Below, in pieces: positions 12,574 through 23,789 of a DNA stretch of 64,000 bases. A program made the position numbers and the translations under genes. The notes beneath the pieces were generated by a model. The model was not told the DNA's origin. It saw only the letters and a program-made list of their open reading frames with translations, and made no database searches. This stretch comes from Tipula vernalis (lineage: Eukaryota; Arthropoda; Insecta; Diptera; Tipulidae). Every line of letters starts with the position of its first letter. Position 1 is the first letter of the stretch. The DNA is taken from NCBI GenBank assembly GCA_958295665.1, contig OY282560.1, forward strand, positions 99,797,930-99,861,929. The letters are read 5' to 3'.

Positions 12574-12763
12574 CTGCAACACTTGAGGTGGTACATCTAC
12601 CCCGATACTCTGTAACGGAACTTTTAAGGCCGACGACTGTTGTTGTTGCTGCTGTTGTGTTCGCTTCTCTGAATCACGTCGCTCTAATTCTTGTTGTTGC
12701 TCCCGCTGCAATTGTTGTTTTAATTGTGTCCTTGATGTAGGCGTAGCAGTTTTAAACGTTGGA
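12574..12763 (-). CDS. Mitf: Mitf common exon (Rag-binding-like region, Gln-rich)
   Basis: A minus-strand exon of 190 nt, from acceptor AAG (12765-12764) to donor CAG|GTAAAT (GT at 12573-12572). It enters with one nucleotide of a split codon (phase 2) and leaves in phase 0. It encodes TPTSRTQLKQQLQREQQQ, a charged helix, a Gln run, and VPLQSIGVDVPPQVLQ. In vertebrate TFEB and MITF the S-R-x-x-L-(R/K)-x-Q-L-M-R-E-Q helix binds Rag GTPases and brings the factor to lysosomal mTORC1, and P-x-E-V-L-K begins the next conserved block. The same function is inferred here. Both upstream N-terminal exons fit this acceptor in frame. Confidence 0.9.
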
Positions 12764-14229
12764 CTTAAAGCAAATAAAAGCAAAAATTTTTTTTTTTTTA
12801 TTTTGTATTTTTAATTAAATTTCACGTCAATCAAATTACAAGATTAAGATGATAATTATATGGTATGCGTTATCATGCATGGCGGAATATTAAACATATA
12901 TGATATACTTCAGATATCGTGTTAGTTGTCAAGACAAGTGTGGGGCGACGCGCAGATAATATAAGTAAAACAAAACTAGATAAGGGCTAATCTCTAATAT
13001 ATAATCTACATGTATATCGATTAAGTCGGAATACGTGTGCGCACCCGTTCCACCATTATACCTGTATCGTATATACGGCACTTCAAATGAATTTATCATG
13101 ATTCATCTGTGTTCTTCCTGTTAGCTATATACATAGCTATTTAGTTCTCGGTGTGTTGTTGTCTATAATTAATATTTTATTTTGTTATTTTAGATGTGGG
13201 CACCCGGCCAAATTATAGCGCTGTTTTTACGAACACATATATACATATAATACATCATACATACAGTAATATGTGCTAAACGGTTGTAATATTGACTTAA
13301 ATTTTGTGCCGTCTTCATTTAATTTTTCGCAAATTTGCAACGCAGCAACCATTTAAAATATTTTGGCATTGACATCACAAGGTTAAAATGAAGACAGGTG
13401 GATAATAGATGATGATGGGCCACCATAAAGTACATGTTTGTTTGTCACGACTGCGTTTACTATCTATACGAGATAATCATTATGTGGAATTGAAAATTCT
13501 TTATATTTATAGGTTGTTTACTAATTGTCTTAACTATTTTTTTTTTTATTATTTTGAAATGTACAAAAATACCGGAATATTTTGTTTATCGCAAAATATT
13601 GGCGCTCATCGGATTAATTTTTACTAAATTTATATACGGCGAATTGACCAGTGCGTATAAATATTGATTTCGTTATTGCGACTTGATTCAATATATAGGA
13701 TTAGTCTTTCGGTGAATTGGTTTATCAATCAAAATTAATATTTTTTGAGTCAATGAAACATTGAGTTAAAATTATACGTGAGCACATTTCTAGAGAATGA
13801 TGTAAAGGGAATCAATTGATGCGGATATATCTTGATCTTGAACACAAGAGTTAAATGTTCGGAAAGTGTCAATCAATTATCATTTGTTCAATACTGCAGT
13901 CAGAATTCAATAAAAAATTGCCAAAACAGGCAGCCTTTGAATGTGTTATTCAAACACGTCGTTGCTTAATTCTTGGAAGCACCCGTTTACTTTATGTTTT
14001 TTTGCGGGAAAATAGGTTTTGGAACTAGGGGTTGAGAAGTTCCGTCCAAAAAATGCAAAAACACCCCTTCTTAGAATTTTTATGTTTTTATTCAAAAATT
14101 GAGAAATTTGTTCTTTGTTTTGCTCTTTTGTTGCTGTTTATAAGAATAATCACCACTCTCAGCCCCCGAAGAAGGGTGAAAATTGAATCATAATAATAAA
14201 AAATATAAAGGGCTGAAATCTCATGATCT
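12764..14229. other. Mitf intron, nothing else recognised
   Basis: AT-rich intronic sequence upstream (minus sense) of the common Mitf exon, with a polypyrimidine-rich stretch near 12786-12810. No coding relic or repeat family was recognised. Confidence 0.5.
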
Positions 14230-14670
14230 GATTAGAACTTCAGTCAATTCAACTCCTAAATCAATCCCTAACTGAACCTCTTAAATCAATCTTCAGCTTA
14301 ACCTCCAACTCAATTTACAACTAAGCCTCCAACTCAATCTCAAAACCAACCCCAAATCAACTTGAAACTCAACCCTTAACCTAACCCCAAATCATCCCTT
14401 AAATTATTCCCCAACCGACCAACTAACTCAACCCCAATGCAACCTAACTAAACCCTAACTCAACTTAAGCTCAATTTAGCTCGAACCAAATCTCAACCGT
14501 TTGCTCAACTCGACACTTAATGGTCAACCCAATCCCAATCCCCCCCCCCCCCCCGATTCGCAAGCTGCATGCGTGTATGAACTCAACTCAATCTAACCTT
14601 CAACGAAACCCTAAACTCGATCTCAAATTAATCTCTAACCGAACTTCTCACTCAAATCCAACTCAAATTT
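14230..14670. repeat. CTCAACC-type degenerate tandem repeat
   Basis: A long pyrimidine-skewed run of units such as AACTCAACCCCAA and CTAACTCAACC, with a run of about 14 C near 14540. A second block of the same kind lies at 15650-16230. Confidence 0.7.
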
Positions 14671-15165
14671 AATAATAGCAATCATTTAACAATCATACCA
14701 TTATCCTATTATACCATCATACCATCGTGGCCCTATACTATTAAACCATCATACAATTATAATACCGCACAATAGTAACGTCGAACCATCACACCATCAA
14801 ACCATCATACGTACCATCGTATCATCATACCACCATATAATCATACCATCATACTGTCTGGCCATGAGATCATCATACCATCATGCTAGAGTAAAGACCG
14901 TCATACCATCAAACGTACTATATAAAATCATACACCATCTTACAATAATATCAAACCATCATACTATTATATCATCATAATATCACACAATCATACCATC
15001 ATATATGCCATCTCATTATACCGTCGAACCACCATACCATCATACCATTTTACCACCATACCATCATACCATTTTACCATTATACCATTATACCATCATA
15101 CCATCATATCATCATACCGTCGTACCATTATACCATTGTACCATCATACCAGCATATAGGTTTAA
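14671..15165. repeat. ACCATCAT-type tandem repeat
   Basis: Dozens of units of ACCATCAT and ACCATTAT, some with ACCGTCGT variants, form a degenerate microsatellite or minisatellite between the two CTCAACC blocks. No coding capacity. Confidence 0.75.
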
Positions 15166-15204
15166 CACTCCAAATTGAACCTTTTACATTTAAAATTTAA
15201 CCTT

Positions 15205-15440
15205 TAGCAAATTATATGAATGGCCAATTAGGATGAAGCTTGGCTATTCTTTAACTGATTATTCTGAAATTTGACCTGTAGGTATGTTGGAAATAGATTT
15301 CTAAAATGATTTTTAGATGAAGTTCTTTAATTTGGACAATTAGGACAGAACATGCCTATTTCTTAACGGATTTAAGTGAAATTTGACATTCGCGATGAAA
15401 ATGGAATTCTAAAATAATTTTTGGATATGGTGAATTTTGA
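15205..15440. repeat. Old tandem duplication, period about 115 bp
   Basis: Two adjacent diverged copies share the order CAATTAGGA, then CTATT-CTTAAC, then GAAATTTGAC, then TTCTAAAAT-ATTTTT. This is consistent with an old local duplication between simple-repeat blocks. Confidence 0.45.
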
Positions 15441-15649
15441 CGTTTCTAACGAACAGAATGAAATGTGGTCCAACAATTAGTTTTAGACGAGGTTGTGAGA
15501 AATATGTCAATATGGCTTCTATAAAGTGGTCTGTTTAAGTTTCTGTGAATCATACAGCTATTGAGGTTTCTTTGAGACAGCGTATAGGTAAGCAAGTTTC
15601 GGTTAAAATCTTTTCTTGCCAATCCCTCGCTTTAAGCTTTGGCTCAAAA

Positions 15650-16230
15650 TCAAATATCAAATCAACCTTTAACCTAACCTCAAACTAAACGACTGACTTA
15701 ATCCACGAATCGATCCCAAATAATTCCCCAATCGAATCCCTCACTTAACCTCAGTGCAGGCTAACTCAACCCAAACGCAACTTCAACTCAACATAGCTTA
15801 AACCAAATCTGATAACTCTGCTCAACTCCAACTCAATCCCGAAATCAAGTCGATTCGAAAGCTAGAAGCGTGTATTAACTCAACCACAATCAAGTCAATT
15901 TAAGCTCCCACTAAACCCTCAACTCGAGCCCAAATTTTTCTCTAATCAAACCCCTCACTCAAATTCAACTCAACTTCAACTCAAACCCTATTCAACCCTA
16001 ACTAAACCTAAACCCAACCCTCAACCCAACCCTAAACTCAAACCTAAACTCAACCTCACTCAACCATCAACCCAAGCTCCAACACAACCCTCAACTCAAC
16101 TCCAAATTCAATGTTCAACTCAACCCCTAAATCAACAAGGTTCGAAAACTATATGCGTACATTAACTCAACTTAATCTTGTCGCCACCTCAACTCACAAC
16201 TCAAGCCACAAATAAACCCCAACTAAACAG
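15650..16230. repeat. CTCAACC-type degenerate tandem repeat, second block
   Basis: Same composition as 14230-14670, with units AACTCAAC, CCCTAAACTCAA and CAACCCAACC. The strand skew (C-rich, G-poor on plus) is strong. Confidence 0.65.
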
Positions 16231-16249
16231 CATCGCTCACTTTGGCAAT

Positions 16250-17160
16250 TGAGAGAAAAGATTGTCATATCCATCAACTGTATGAAGACGGACAGTAGAA
16301 AGCCGGGTAAACTCGTTTCGTAATGAAAGTATCTACCATGGTAAAAACGTTTACGCTCATCAGTAGGTACAATATGAAGTCCTTATTGAACCGTGACCCT
16401 GGATAAGGCTACGTAGACCAAAGGTTGCGAATATATATTACTGCATTTGTAAATAATTTCATCAATTTCATCACGATTTTAGTGGAAAATGGTTTGTTTC
16501 AGTCATTTTTCCACGATTTTCGGCACCGACGCGGTTAGGAAAACCAAACCCGTAGAACTATATTTTGATCACCCAATTCAATGTATGCCAATTTGCCTAC
16601 GGCCCCATTGGCTAACCCAACAAGTAATGCCCTTGTTTGTGGTTATCGTGTAGGGTTTATCTTTAACGAAATTAATTTCATATGGTAACCCTTCTGTGTC
16701 AATCGTGCTGAGTTTTTGAACCTTCTCTCTAGCGATTCTTTTTTTTCGCGATCAGCCCCACTCCCGAGAATTTTGACGAATTGTTATAGTTGAATAATCG
16801 AATTCCATTAAGAAAGCGTTTCTCAGCTTCCGTCTCTGAGCAGAATCTCGATTCAATCAGTTGCAACTCTTGTTCATCCAATCCTTGTAATTCAGCATTC
16901 TCCTACCGCAAAACAATTCCCTTCTATAACTGCTGACCATAGATCCGCTGTATTTTTTGCTTCCAAATGGGAGTGGGTCTAACCGGTGGCTATTGTATCA
17001 AAAGCGGCACCATACCTTCCCGTTATTTCATTTAGTCTAAAATCTACGCGTTCTGACGTTTCCGCCCCAATCATGCTGACTTCATCGGTGAGTATCATCT
17101 TGACATAGTTGAATAAATATCTATATAAACGCTTGACATCGTTCGATAATAGCAGTATGA
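16250..17160 (-). mobile_element. Helitron Pif1-type helicase relic (C-terminal part)
   Basis: The minus strand reads as the C-terminal helicase part of a Helitron Rep/helicase protein. Near 17105-17064 is ILTDEVSMIGAE, a form of the Walker B block I-I-D-E-I-S-M-V-G, followed by VDFRLNEITG. Further on are QELQLIESRF and DTEGLPYEINFV. Near 16420-16372 is YVALSRVT, the final helicase motif typical of these proteins. Stops and frame changes are frequent, so it is inactive. The Rep HUH domain and Helitron ends (5' TC, 3' CTRR hairpin) were not identified. Confidence 0.65.
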
Positions 17161-17699
17161 ACAGTCGTGCCTCCTACTCTAAAATCGGTAATGGATACCC
17201 TAGTTCTAGTTGTCTCGTTAATAAAATTCATTCAAGATATAGAGTCGGGGAACAGCATATTTTGGAAAACAATATTGAAGTAGAACAGTTGGAAGCAGAT
17301 AAAGAAATAGAATTTAGCCAAACGAAGAACTAGAACTAGACATACATAGTCTATTTACAGAATTAAACCAAATTATCGCACAGTTATGTTTTCCCAAAAC
17401 TTTGGCATAAGGAAACATATTTTTAGTTCCATAAGTTGGGGATAAACATTTTATGGCAATGTAGTAGTTTAAATCTCATTTTTTCCATCAGTAGATTTCG
17501 CATGATGAGAGGCTGGAATGTGCCTATTGAGCGATTAAATCAGTAATGCAATGGATTAGTTCTAGTAATGGATTCAAAGTTTGTCGTACCTAGAATCCCG
17601 AGAATTCCTGGGAATCAGAAAATCACCATCCCGTTTCCCGGAAATGTAAAATGTCCGGGAACGGGCAAGCCCTATAAAGTATAATTAGAAAACAACACA

Positions 17700-18385
17700 A
17701 AATGACAAATGCATAAAACTAATAACATTCATATTCAACGATCATGCGAACCGGTTATACTCCTCAAAAATGGAAGATATCTTTGATCACGCAGTGATAC
17801 ATGAGCCAAGAAAAAAAATGAAACGCATATCTCATCATATCGTCAAATAAGCATGCCGCCCACTATCTCAAAGCCATTTGAAAAATGTTATTCCAGACTT
17901 TCAATTTGGGTTCAGAAACCAACATGGCGAATAAAAATGAACGAAAACAAATCAACACACGTCACATTTACGCTAAACAAACTCATCGGTCAACAAACGA
18001 AGGTCAAATACATAGGTTTGTAACTGATCACCAGCGCTTCAAACAGAGAACTCCAGCAACGAACCCAAGCAAAAGTACTTCGCAGTAGATGAACCATAGA
18101 ATGAAACCATTAAAGAATACAGTTCGAAATATTACTCAAAACTAGAAACACATCTTGACCAATTGGCCACCGATATACTGAAATAGCGGCGATTTAGGCG
18201 ACTGAGAAGAACAGATCCACCTGGACTGATAAACCTGTGAACCTCTAAATTTATTTTAGCTTTGGTTAAGACTTAAATACGTAATAATTTTAGCTTAAGA
18301 TTTGATTACTTTTTGTGAATTTCTTATGTAGAAAGGTTCAAGAATAAAGCCATTGGCTGCATTTAAAAAAAAAAAGAAAAAAAAT
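17700..18385 (+). mobile_element. Jockey-like non-LTR retrotransposon 3' end, internally deleted
   Basis: The plus strand shows pieces of a Jockey-clade ORF2. PPTISKPFEKMLF near 17852 fits the reverse transcriptase block that follows Y-R-P-I-S-L-L-P. FNLGSETN follows at once, where F-G-F-R is expected after about 20 missing residues. Near 18115 comes a C-terminal block (YYSKLETHLDQLA, then RRFRRLRRTDPPGL) typical of the end of Jockey ORF2. Most of the RT is missing between these. After a short 3' UTR with AATAAA near 18345 the element ends in an A-rich tail at about 18366-18384. Confidence 0.65.
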
Positions 18386-18389
18386 GTGG

Positions 18390-18870
18390 TAATATCAACA
18401 CGTGGCTTATAGAGTCGAACTCGTATGGCATGTACCCGACTCTCTTGACCAAAAGCTTCTCAAATCCATGCTCCGCCTTAACCATAGCAACTGATTGGCG
18501 AAAAAAATTCCAAATCGGACAAGTTATTCTCGAGATACTCGTACCACGGGTACAGTTAGACGATCAAACAGGAGGACGGACTTTTTTTTTTTGTTGTTCT
18601 TTCTGACTCAAGGGCTTACAAAACGTCGAAGAAAGTGGTTTTGGACCAACAAAATATTTGCACTCAAAAAAATAATTTTGATTTTTTTACAAATTTTATA
18701 ACGTAAATAAAATTTTGTAAACTTTTCCACAGTTTTGTAAAATTAACACCTACTTTGTAAGGGTTTCCATTGTAAATTTAACAAAATAATTAATATTTCT
18801 TTATTATTATAAAGACGGAAAAATTCCATTTTTAATAAATTTTTTAAAACTGTGGCTTATATCACTTATT
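18390..18870. other. No gene recognised
   Basis: AT-rich sequence with many TTTTACAA and TTTTGTAA motifs, in the same style as 19500-20760 on the far side of the palindrome. The palindrome therefore probably inserted into one older AT-rich repeat. Confidence 0.35.
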
Positions 18871-19479
18871 TTATTATATGAAAACACATATATAAATGAA
18901 TTTTCATAAAATTAATTAATTAAAAACAATTAACTTTCTTTTTGTAATATATTATTTATTTTTAAATTCAAGACCGGTTTCGGACATTCGTCCTTCTTCA
19001 GTTCTTGTTCTATTAATGAAAAAAAAATTTGTTGTTGTTTTATTTTTTCGCTTTCTATGTAAACGACATCTTGTTTTGGATTGCTAAATCAAAAATTTTA
19101 TTCGTTTTTGAATTAATTTTGTCGTTTAGCATGAGTGGAACATTCCGCCGTTTGTATATTTCATATTCCTCAAGAATTGAGGAATATGAAATATACAAAC
19201 GGCGGAATGTTCCACTCATGCTAAACGACAAAATTAATTCAAAAACGAATAAAATTTTTGATTTAGCAATCCAAAACAAGATGTCGTTTACATAGAAAGC
19301 GAAAAAATAAAACAACAACAAAAATTTTTTTCATTAATAGAACAAGAACTGAAGAAGGACGAATGTCTGAAACCGGTCTTGAATTTAAAAATAAATAATA
19401 TATTACAAAAAGAAAGTTAATTGTTTTTAATTAATTAATTTTATGAAAATTCATTTATATATGTGTTTTCATATAATAA
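18871..19479. mobile_element. Near-perfect palindrome of two Penelope-like 3' ends
   Basis: The arms 18871-19172 and 19178-19479 are inverted copies that differ at only a few bases, with a centre of about 5 nt. On the right arm (plus strand) the coding stretch EEYEIYKRRNVPLMLNDK ends with a stop near 19295. This resembles the C-terminal tail of Penelope-like proteins after the GIY-YIG nuclease, where E-x-x-E-I-Y-K and L-(L/M)-N-D occur. It is followed by CTGAAGAAGGACGAATGTC and GAAACCGGTC. The left arm carries the same in reverse. The assignment to Penelope rests on this tail and the hammerhead-like core, so it is moderate. Confidence 0.6.
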
Positions 19480-20930
19480 TAATAATAATAATATTTCTTA
19501 CAAGTTTTTATTTGTAATTTCATTTCCTATGGTAAATCACATTTACAATGTAGTTTGGTAAAATTTACGAAGCACAACCAACGTATTAATAATTTTACAA
19601 ATATTATATGGAATAATAACGAATGGTGTTGGTTCACTATAACAACGATATTCTATTGTAAAAAATGAACTTGATTTTACAAATTTACAAGTATGTACCA
19701 TTTATCTTGGCATGATTTGGTTAAACTATGAAATGGCGATGTCTATCACTTTTATGTATAATGAATGTAACATTTCATGTAAAATATTAAGAATTCGCAT
19801 TAAATTCTTGATCTCATGTGATCGAACAACACTAGCTATGTGCCATTAACGCCGCGTTTTGGGCCTTGTATCACAGTCATATGATTCTTCTCTCGAATGT
19901 TAGAAGCTATATTTCGTAAGCTCATTGTTCAATGTCCAAATTTCTCATCCATACAGAACCATGAACCTAATTAAGTCTGCCCAATTTCTTCTCATAAGTG
20001 TTTAGAAGATATTTAAATCGTGAACGTAGAGCATATACAAAGCACGATTGTTGTTTGACATCCTCCCCTAAACTAGTATCATGAGTGTAATGAGGCATCC
20101 AAGATACATGAAATCCATTCAATTTATATACTTTACAAATCTATAACAGTTTTTAATATCTTAATAGTAAATATTTGTCGCATAAAAATAATAAAATCAT
20201 GAAAGGACAAATAATGCGTGCTGAAAATTTGAGGGCCGTAGGAAATAAAATTATAATATTTAACATTACTATAGGTAATTCAGTTATGTTGTATTTGGTT
20301 ATGTTCAACAGATATTACCCTAGAATTCTGTTTATCAGGCATGCACACTTAGTCAGGCACGAAAAAAAGGAATTTGACAAAAAAAAATTGTCTTGTGAAG
20401 TTGTTTTTTTGCATACAAACTACGTTTCATACAAACAAAATACAAAGTTTTGCATTTTGCGAGCTGCCTAATAATTTTTTTTGCCAATCATACATCGATT
20501 ACATGTTTGCCAAAATTTACAAATTTATTTGTAAAGAGAAACTGCATTTCAGTTGTTAATTTGACCATTGTATTTGTAAAAATATTTGTCGTACAGATAA
20601 AATTGTTAAGTTATCATAACCAATTTCTAAAAGTAACAAATAAAATTGTAATATTTAATTAAATTACAAATTCATTCGGCAATTTTACAAAAAAGTTCGT
20701 AATGTTAACAATAAAATTTCGTAATCGTATCCAAATTATTGGAACGCATTTAAAAATTCTTCATTGTGATTAAAGTTACACACAAAATTTATACGCCAGA
20801 ATTATTTCAAAATATAAAAGGTAAGTAATTAAATAATTTAAGTACAATATAATTTGAAAGTGATTAATTGGGATAGTGAATAGTGTTAGTTATTTTGTAT
20901 TTTTCGCCATGTTTTTTTTCTGGTGCAAAG
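19480..20930. other. No gene recognised; TTTTACAA-rich
   Basis: Starts with a short (AAT)n run at 19477-19492, then AT-rich sequence with frequent TTTACAAA motifs. Small open frames near 20175-20660 show no domain and low-complexity composition. Confidence 0.4.
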
Positions 20931-20939
20931 CAAACGAAC

Positions 20940-21575
20940 GAAAAAATTACATTTTAAGTAATTTGAGAGAAAAATGATAAAAAGTATATGTACTTGTACA
21001 CGAGTACATGTATATTACAAACGAGGAAAAGTACAAACTAAATCATATTTCCTAGACAAAACAAATAAATTATAACATGACTCGTCAATCGTCATCAGAA
21101 ATTTCATGTAAAAAAACGGGACGGGCGAACTAGTTTGTGTGCTCATATTATATTATTTCAAATCTGTTCGTCCGTTCCGTTATTTTAAATCAAATTTCTA
21201 AAGTCGCGGCTACACGAATGAAAAATGTAAACCAACATTGGAGATTTGTCCAAAAAACCAATCGTGTAGACAGAAAAAAATAACAAATACATATGAAGGT
21301 TATATTGGCCCAACATTTATATAAAAAAAACAAAGGAAACTGCCAACGTTGGAGTGTATATTGGTACTTCGTCTACACGATTGGTGACATTTGTCCAATA
21401 TTTGACACATTGGGCCAATGTTGGTCGACATTTTCCATTCGTGTAGCCGCGGCTTAATGTCGAGCCATGTTATAATTTTTTTGGTTTTGTCTGGGAAATA
21501 TAATTTGGTTTGTACTTTTCCTCGTTTGTAGTAATATATATTTTCTATCATTTTTCTCTCAAATTAATGAACGTC
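20940..21575. mobile_element. Nested inverted-repeat element
   Basis: The outer arms (about 20965-21085 and 21450-21565) are inverted copies, sharing GAGAGAAAAATGATA, CGAGGAAAAGTACAAAC and TTATAACATG. Inside are two further palindromes. One is a short hairpin around 21116-21182 (AACGGGACGGGCGAAC against GTTCGTCCGTTCCGTT). The other is an element at about 21203-21455 whose ends are GCGGCTACACGAATG in inverse orientation. No coding capacity. Confidence 0.7.
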
Positions 21576-21611
21576 CTAACATAATTGGCATACCATTTGT
21601 GTGTACGATAT

Positions 21612-22970
21612 CAAGCCGCGGCTACACGAATGGAAAATGTCGGTAACATTGGCCCAATGTGATTTGTCAAATGTTGGACAAATGTTTATGAAATAAAATT
21701 TGACTGTCTACACGATTTGCCCAATGTTCATTTTTCGAATTGCTACCATCGTATAACAAATTTTGGTGGTTTATATATTGATATTTATCACTAGTTGTCA
21801 CTACTAGTCATACATTAATTACAATATCTCCCACAAGATGGAAGCCAATGCAAACATATTGCTTTAAATGCACTTCGAGTTTATTTTTATGTTTACAGTG
21901 TTTTAAATCCCAAATTTCGGGATAATTTTGATATAAATTTATAATTTCTAGCACAAACTAAGCCGACCAGTCAGATTCCATTTTGGATTTATTTGTTTAT
22001 AAATAATAAAATATAATGACATCTACAGTTGTATTTAGTGACATCTGGCGTTAAGTATTCAAAAATACATTTTTTCTCACCAATCGTGTAGACGAAGTAC
22101 CAATATACACTCCAACGTTGGTAGTTTACTTTGATCTTTTTATAATGCCGCAGCTACACGAATGGAAAATGTAGACCAACGTTGGAGATTTGTCCAAAAA
22201 ACCAATCGTGTAGACAGAAAAAAAATAACAATTACAAATGAATGTTATATTGGTCCAACATTGGTAACCATTCGCTCAATAGGCGGTTTTTATAAAAAGA
22301 TCAAAGGAAACTACCAACGTTGGAGTGTATATTGGTACTTCGTCTACACGATTGGTGAGAAAAAATTTATTTAGAATACTTAACGGCAGATGTCACCAAA
22401 TGCAACTGTAGATGTCATTATATAGAATTTTATTATTTATAAACAAATAAATCCAAAATGGAATCTGACTGGTCGGCTAAAGTTGTGCTAGAATTTATAT
22501 CAAAATTATCCCGAAATTTGGGATTTAAAACACTGTAAACATAAAAATAAGCTCGAAGTGCATTTAAAGCAATATGTTTGCATTGGCTTCCATCTTGTAG
22601 GAGATATTATAATTAATGTATGACTAGTAGTGACAACTAGTGATAAATATCAATATATAAACCACCAAAATTGGTTATACATTGGTAGCCATTCGAAAAA
22701 TGAACATTGGGCAAATCGTGTAGACAGTCAAATTTTATTTCACCAACATTTGTCCAACATTTGACAAATCACATTGGGCCAATGTTGGTCGACATTTTCC
22801 ATTCGTGTAGCCGCGGCTTAAAAACCGCCTATTGAGCGAATGGTTACCAATGTTGGACCAATATAACCTTCATTTGTATTTGTTATTTTTTTTCCGTCTA
22901 CACGATTGGTTTTTTGGACAAATCTCCAACGTTGGTCTACATTTTCCATTTGTGTAGCCGCGGCATTATA
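21612..22970. mobile_element. Two interleaved long inverted repeats (order A B A' B')
   Basis: Arm A (about 21612-22142) is inverted relative to A' (about 22291-22820), about 530 bp each. Arm B (about 22141-22290) is inverted relative to B' (about 22821-22970), about 150 bp each. All begin or end in the same terminal motif, GCCGCGGCTACACGAATGG, and share GATTTGTCC-type inner repeats. The family also includes the smaller element at 21203-21455. No coding stretch survives. The arrangement suggests one foldback element inserted into or recombined with another copy of the same family. Confidence 0.75.
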
Positions 22971-23204
22971 ATATTATTTCGAATTTTTTCGTCCGTCCCG
23001 TTATCGTGCAAAACAGAAAAAGGAAAAATAGAAATAAATTATTAATGGTTTTAGTTATCTCGTTGAGTAAGTTTTATAGGTATTTATTTTAAAATTGAGA
23101 TATTAACGTTTTTTTATCAATAAATAATACCAATTATAAAACAATATTTTATTTTAAATTATTACTTTAACATTTATAATTAATTCAGTTTTTGTATATT
23201 TTTA

Positions 23205-23389
23205 GATTGAAAAGTATTGTATGACACACTAATCGCTCTACGAAAAGATCAAATTCATCTATTATTTACAAATGATGAACTAGGACTTAAGATTCGTTTT
23301 CGCCACCAATTGCAAATCCTTCAATAAGCTCACAAAGAGGCTACCGAGATTGTAAGTAAAACAAATATCTATGTTTTTATTAAATGTGT

Positions 23390-23437
<48 letters not shown>

Positions 23438-23760
23438 TTACATTTTGAATGAAATTACAAATAATTTAAATAATTCTAGCAGACAGAAATTGTTTAATAA
23501 AAACACATGTTTTTATTTTTTATTAAATTTTTAGTCAGTGTTTCCTTAAATCCTGTTTTTTTTTTCAATCAAACGCAGTTTACAAAACTATTTTTTTGTA
23601 TAAATGCTTGATAGTTTTTTTTAAATTTATCCATCATTTCTGATTTTTTGAAAACAAGTAATTTGCTCATTTATTTTAATTTTAGGAATTGGCAAATAGC
23701 GTAGACACTCTTTCAATTTCGGACAATCTGGAAGAATTTTTCGAAGATTACGAAGAATAA
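23205..23760 (+). pseudogene. Possible two-exon gene relic with acidic C-terminus
   Basis: Two coding-like stretches are separated by a small intron. The first (about 23210-23351) reads VLYDTLIALRKDQIHLLF, then TNDELGLKIRFRHQLQIL, then a stop, then AHKEATEI, ending at a consensus donor GATT|GTAAGT. The second (23686-23760) follows TTTTAG and reads ELANSVDTLSISDNL, then EEFFEDYEE and a stop. Both sides of the splice are in phase 0. The intron of 334 bp contains a (TA)n microsatellite. The single in-frame stop argues for a relic. No family is recognised. It could be the end of a DNA transposon's accessory protein or a decayed host gene. Confidence 0.35.
23394..23432. repeat. (TA)n microsatellite
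   Basis: About 38 bp of uninterrupted TA dinucleotides. Confidence 0.95.
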
Positions 23761-23789
23761 TGGTTAGGATTTTAATAACTGTGGATCCG

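Noticed and set aside
12264..12740. Plus-strand open frame of 158 codons with His-rich start
   Set aside because: It is the antisense of the Gly- and Gln-rich Mitf exons. The His run is the complement of Gly-coding repeats.
14230..16230. CCTAA-like words suggesting interstitial telomere repeats
   Set aside because: The units are irregular CTCAACC and CTAACTCAA variants. There is no sustained CCTAA (TTAGG) array.
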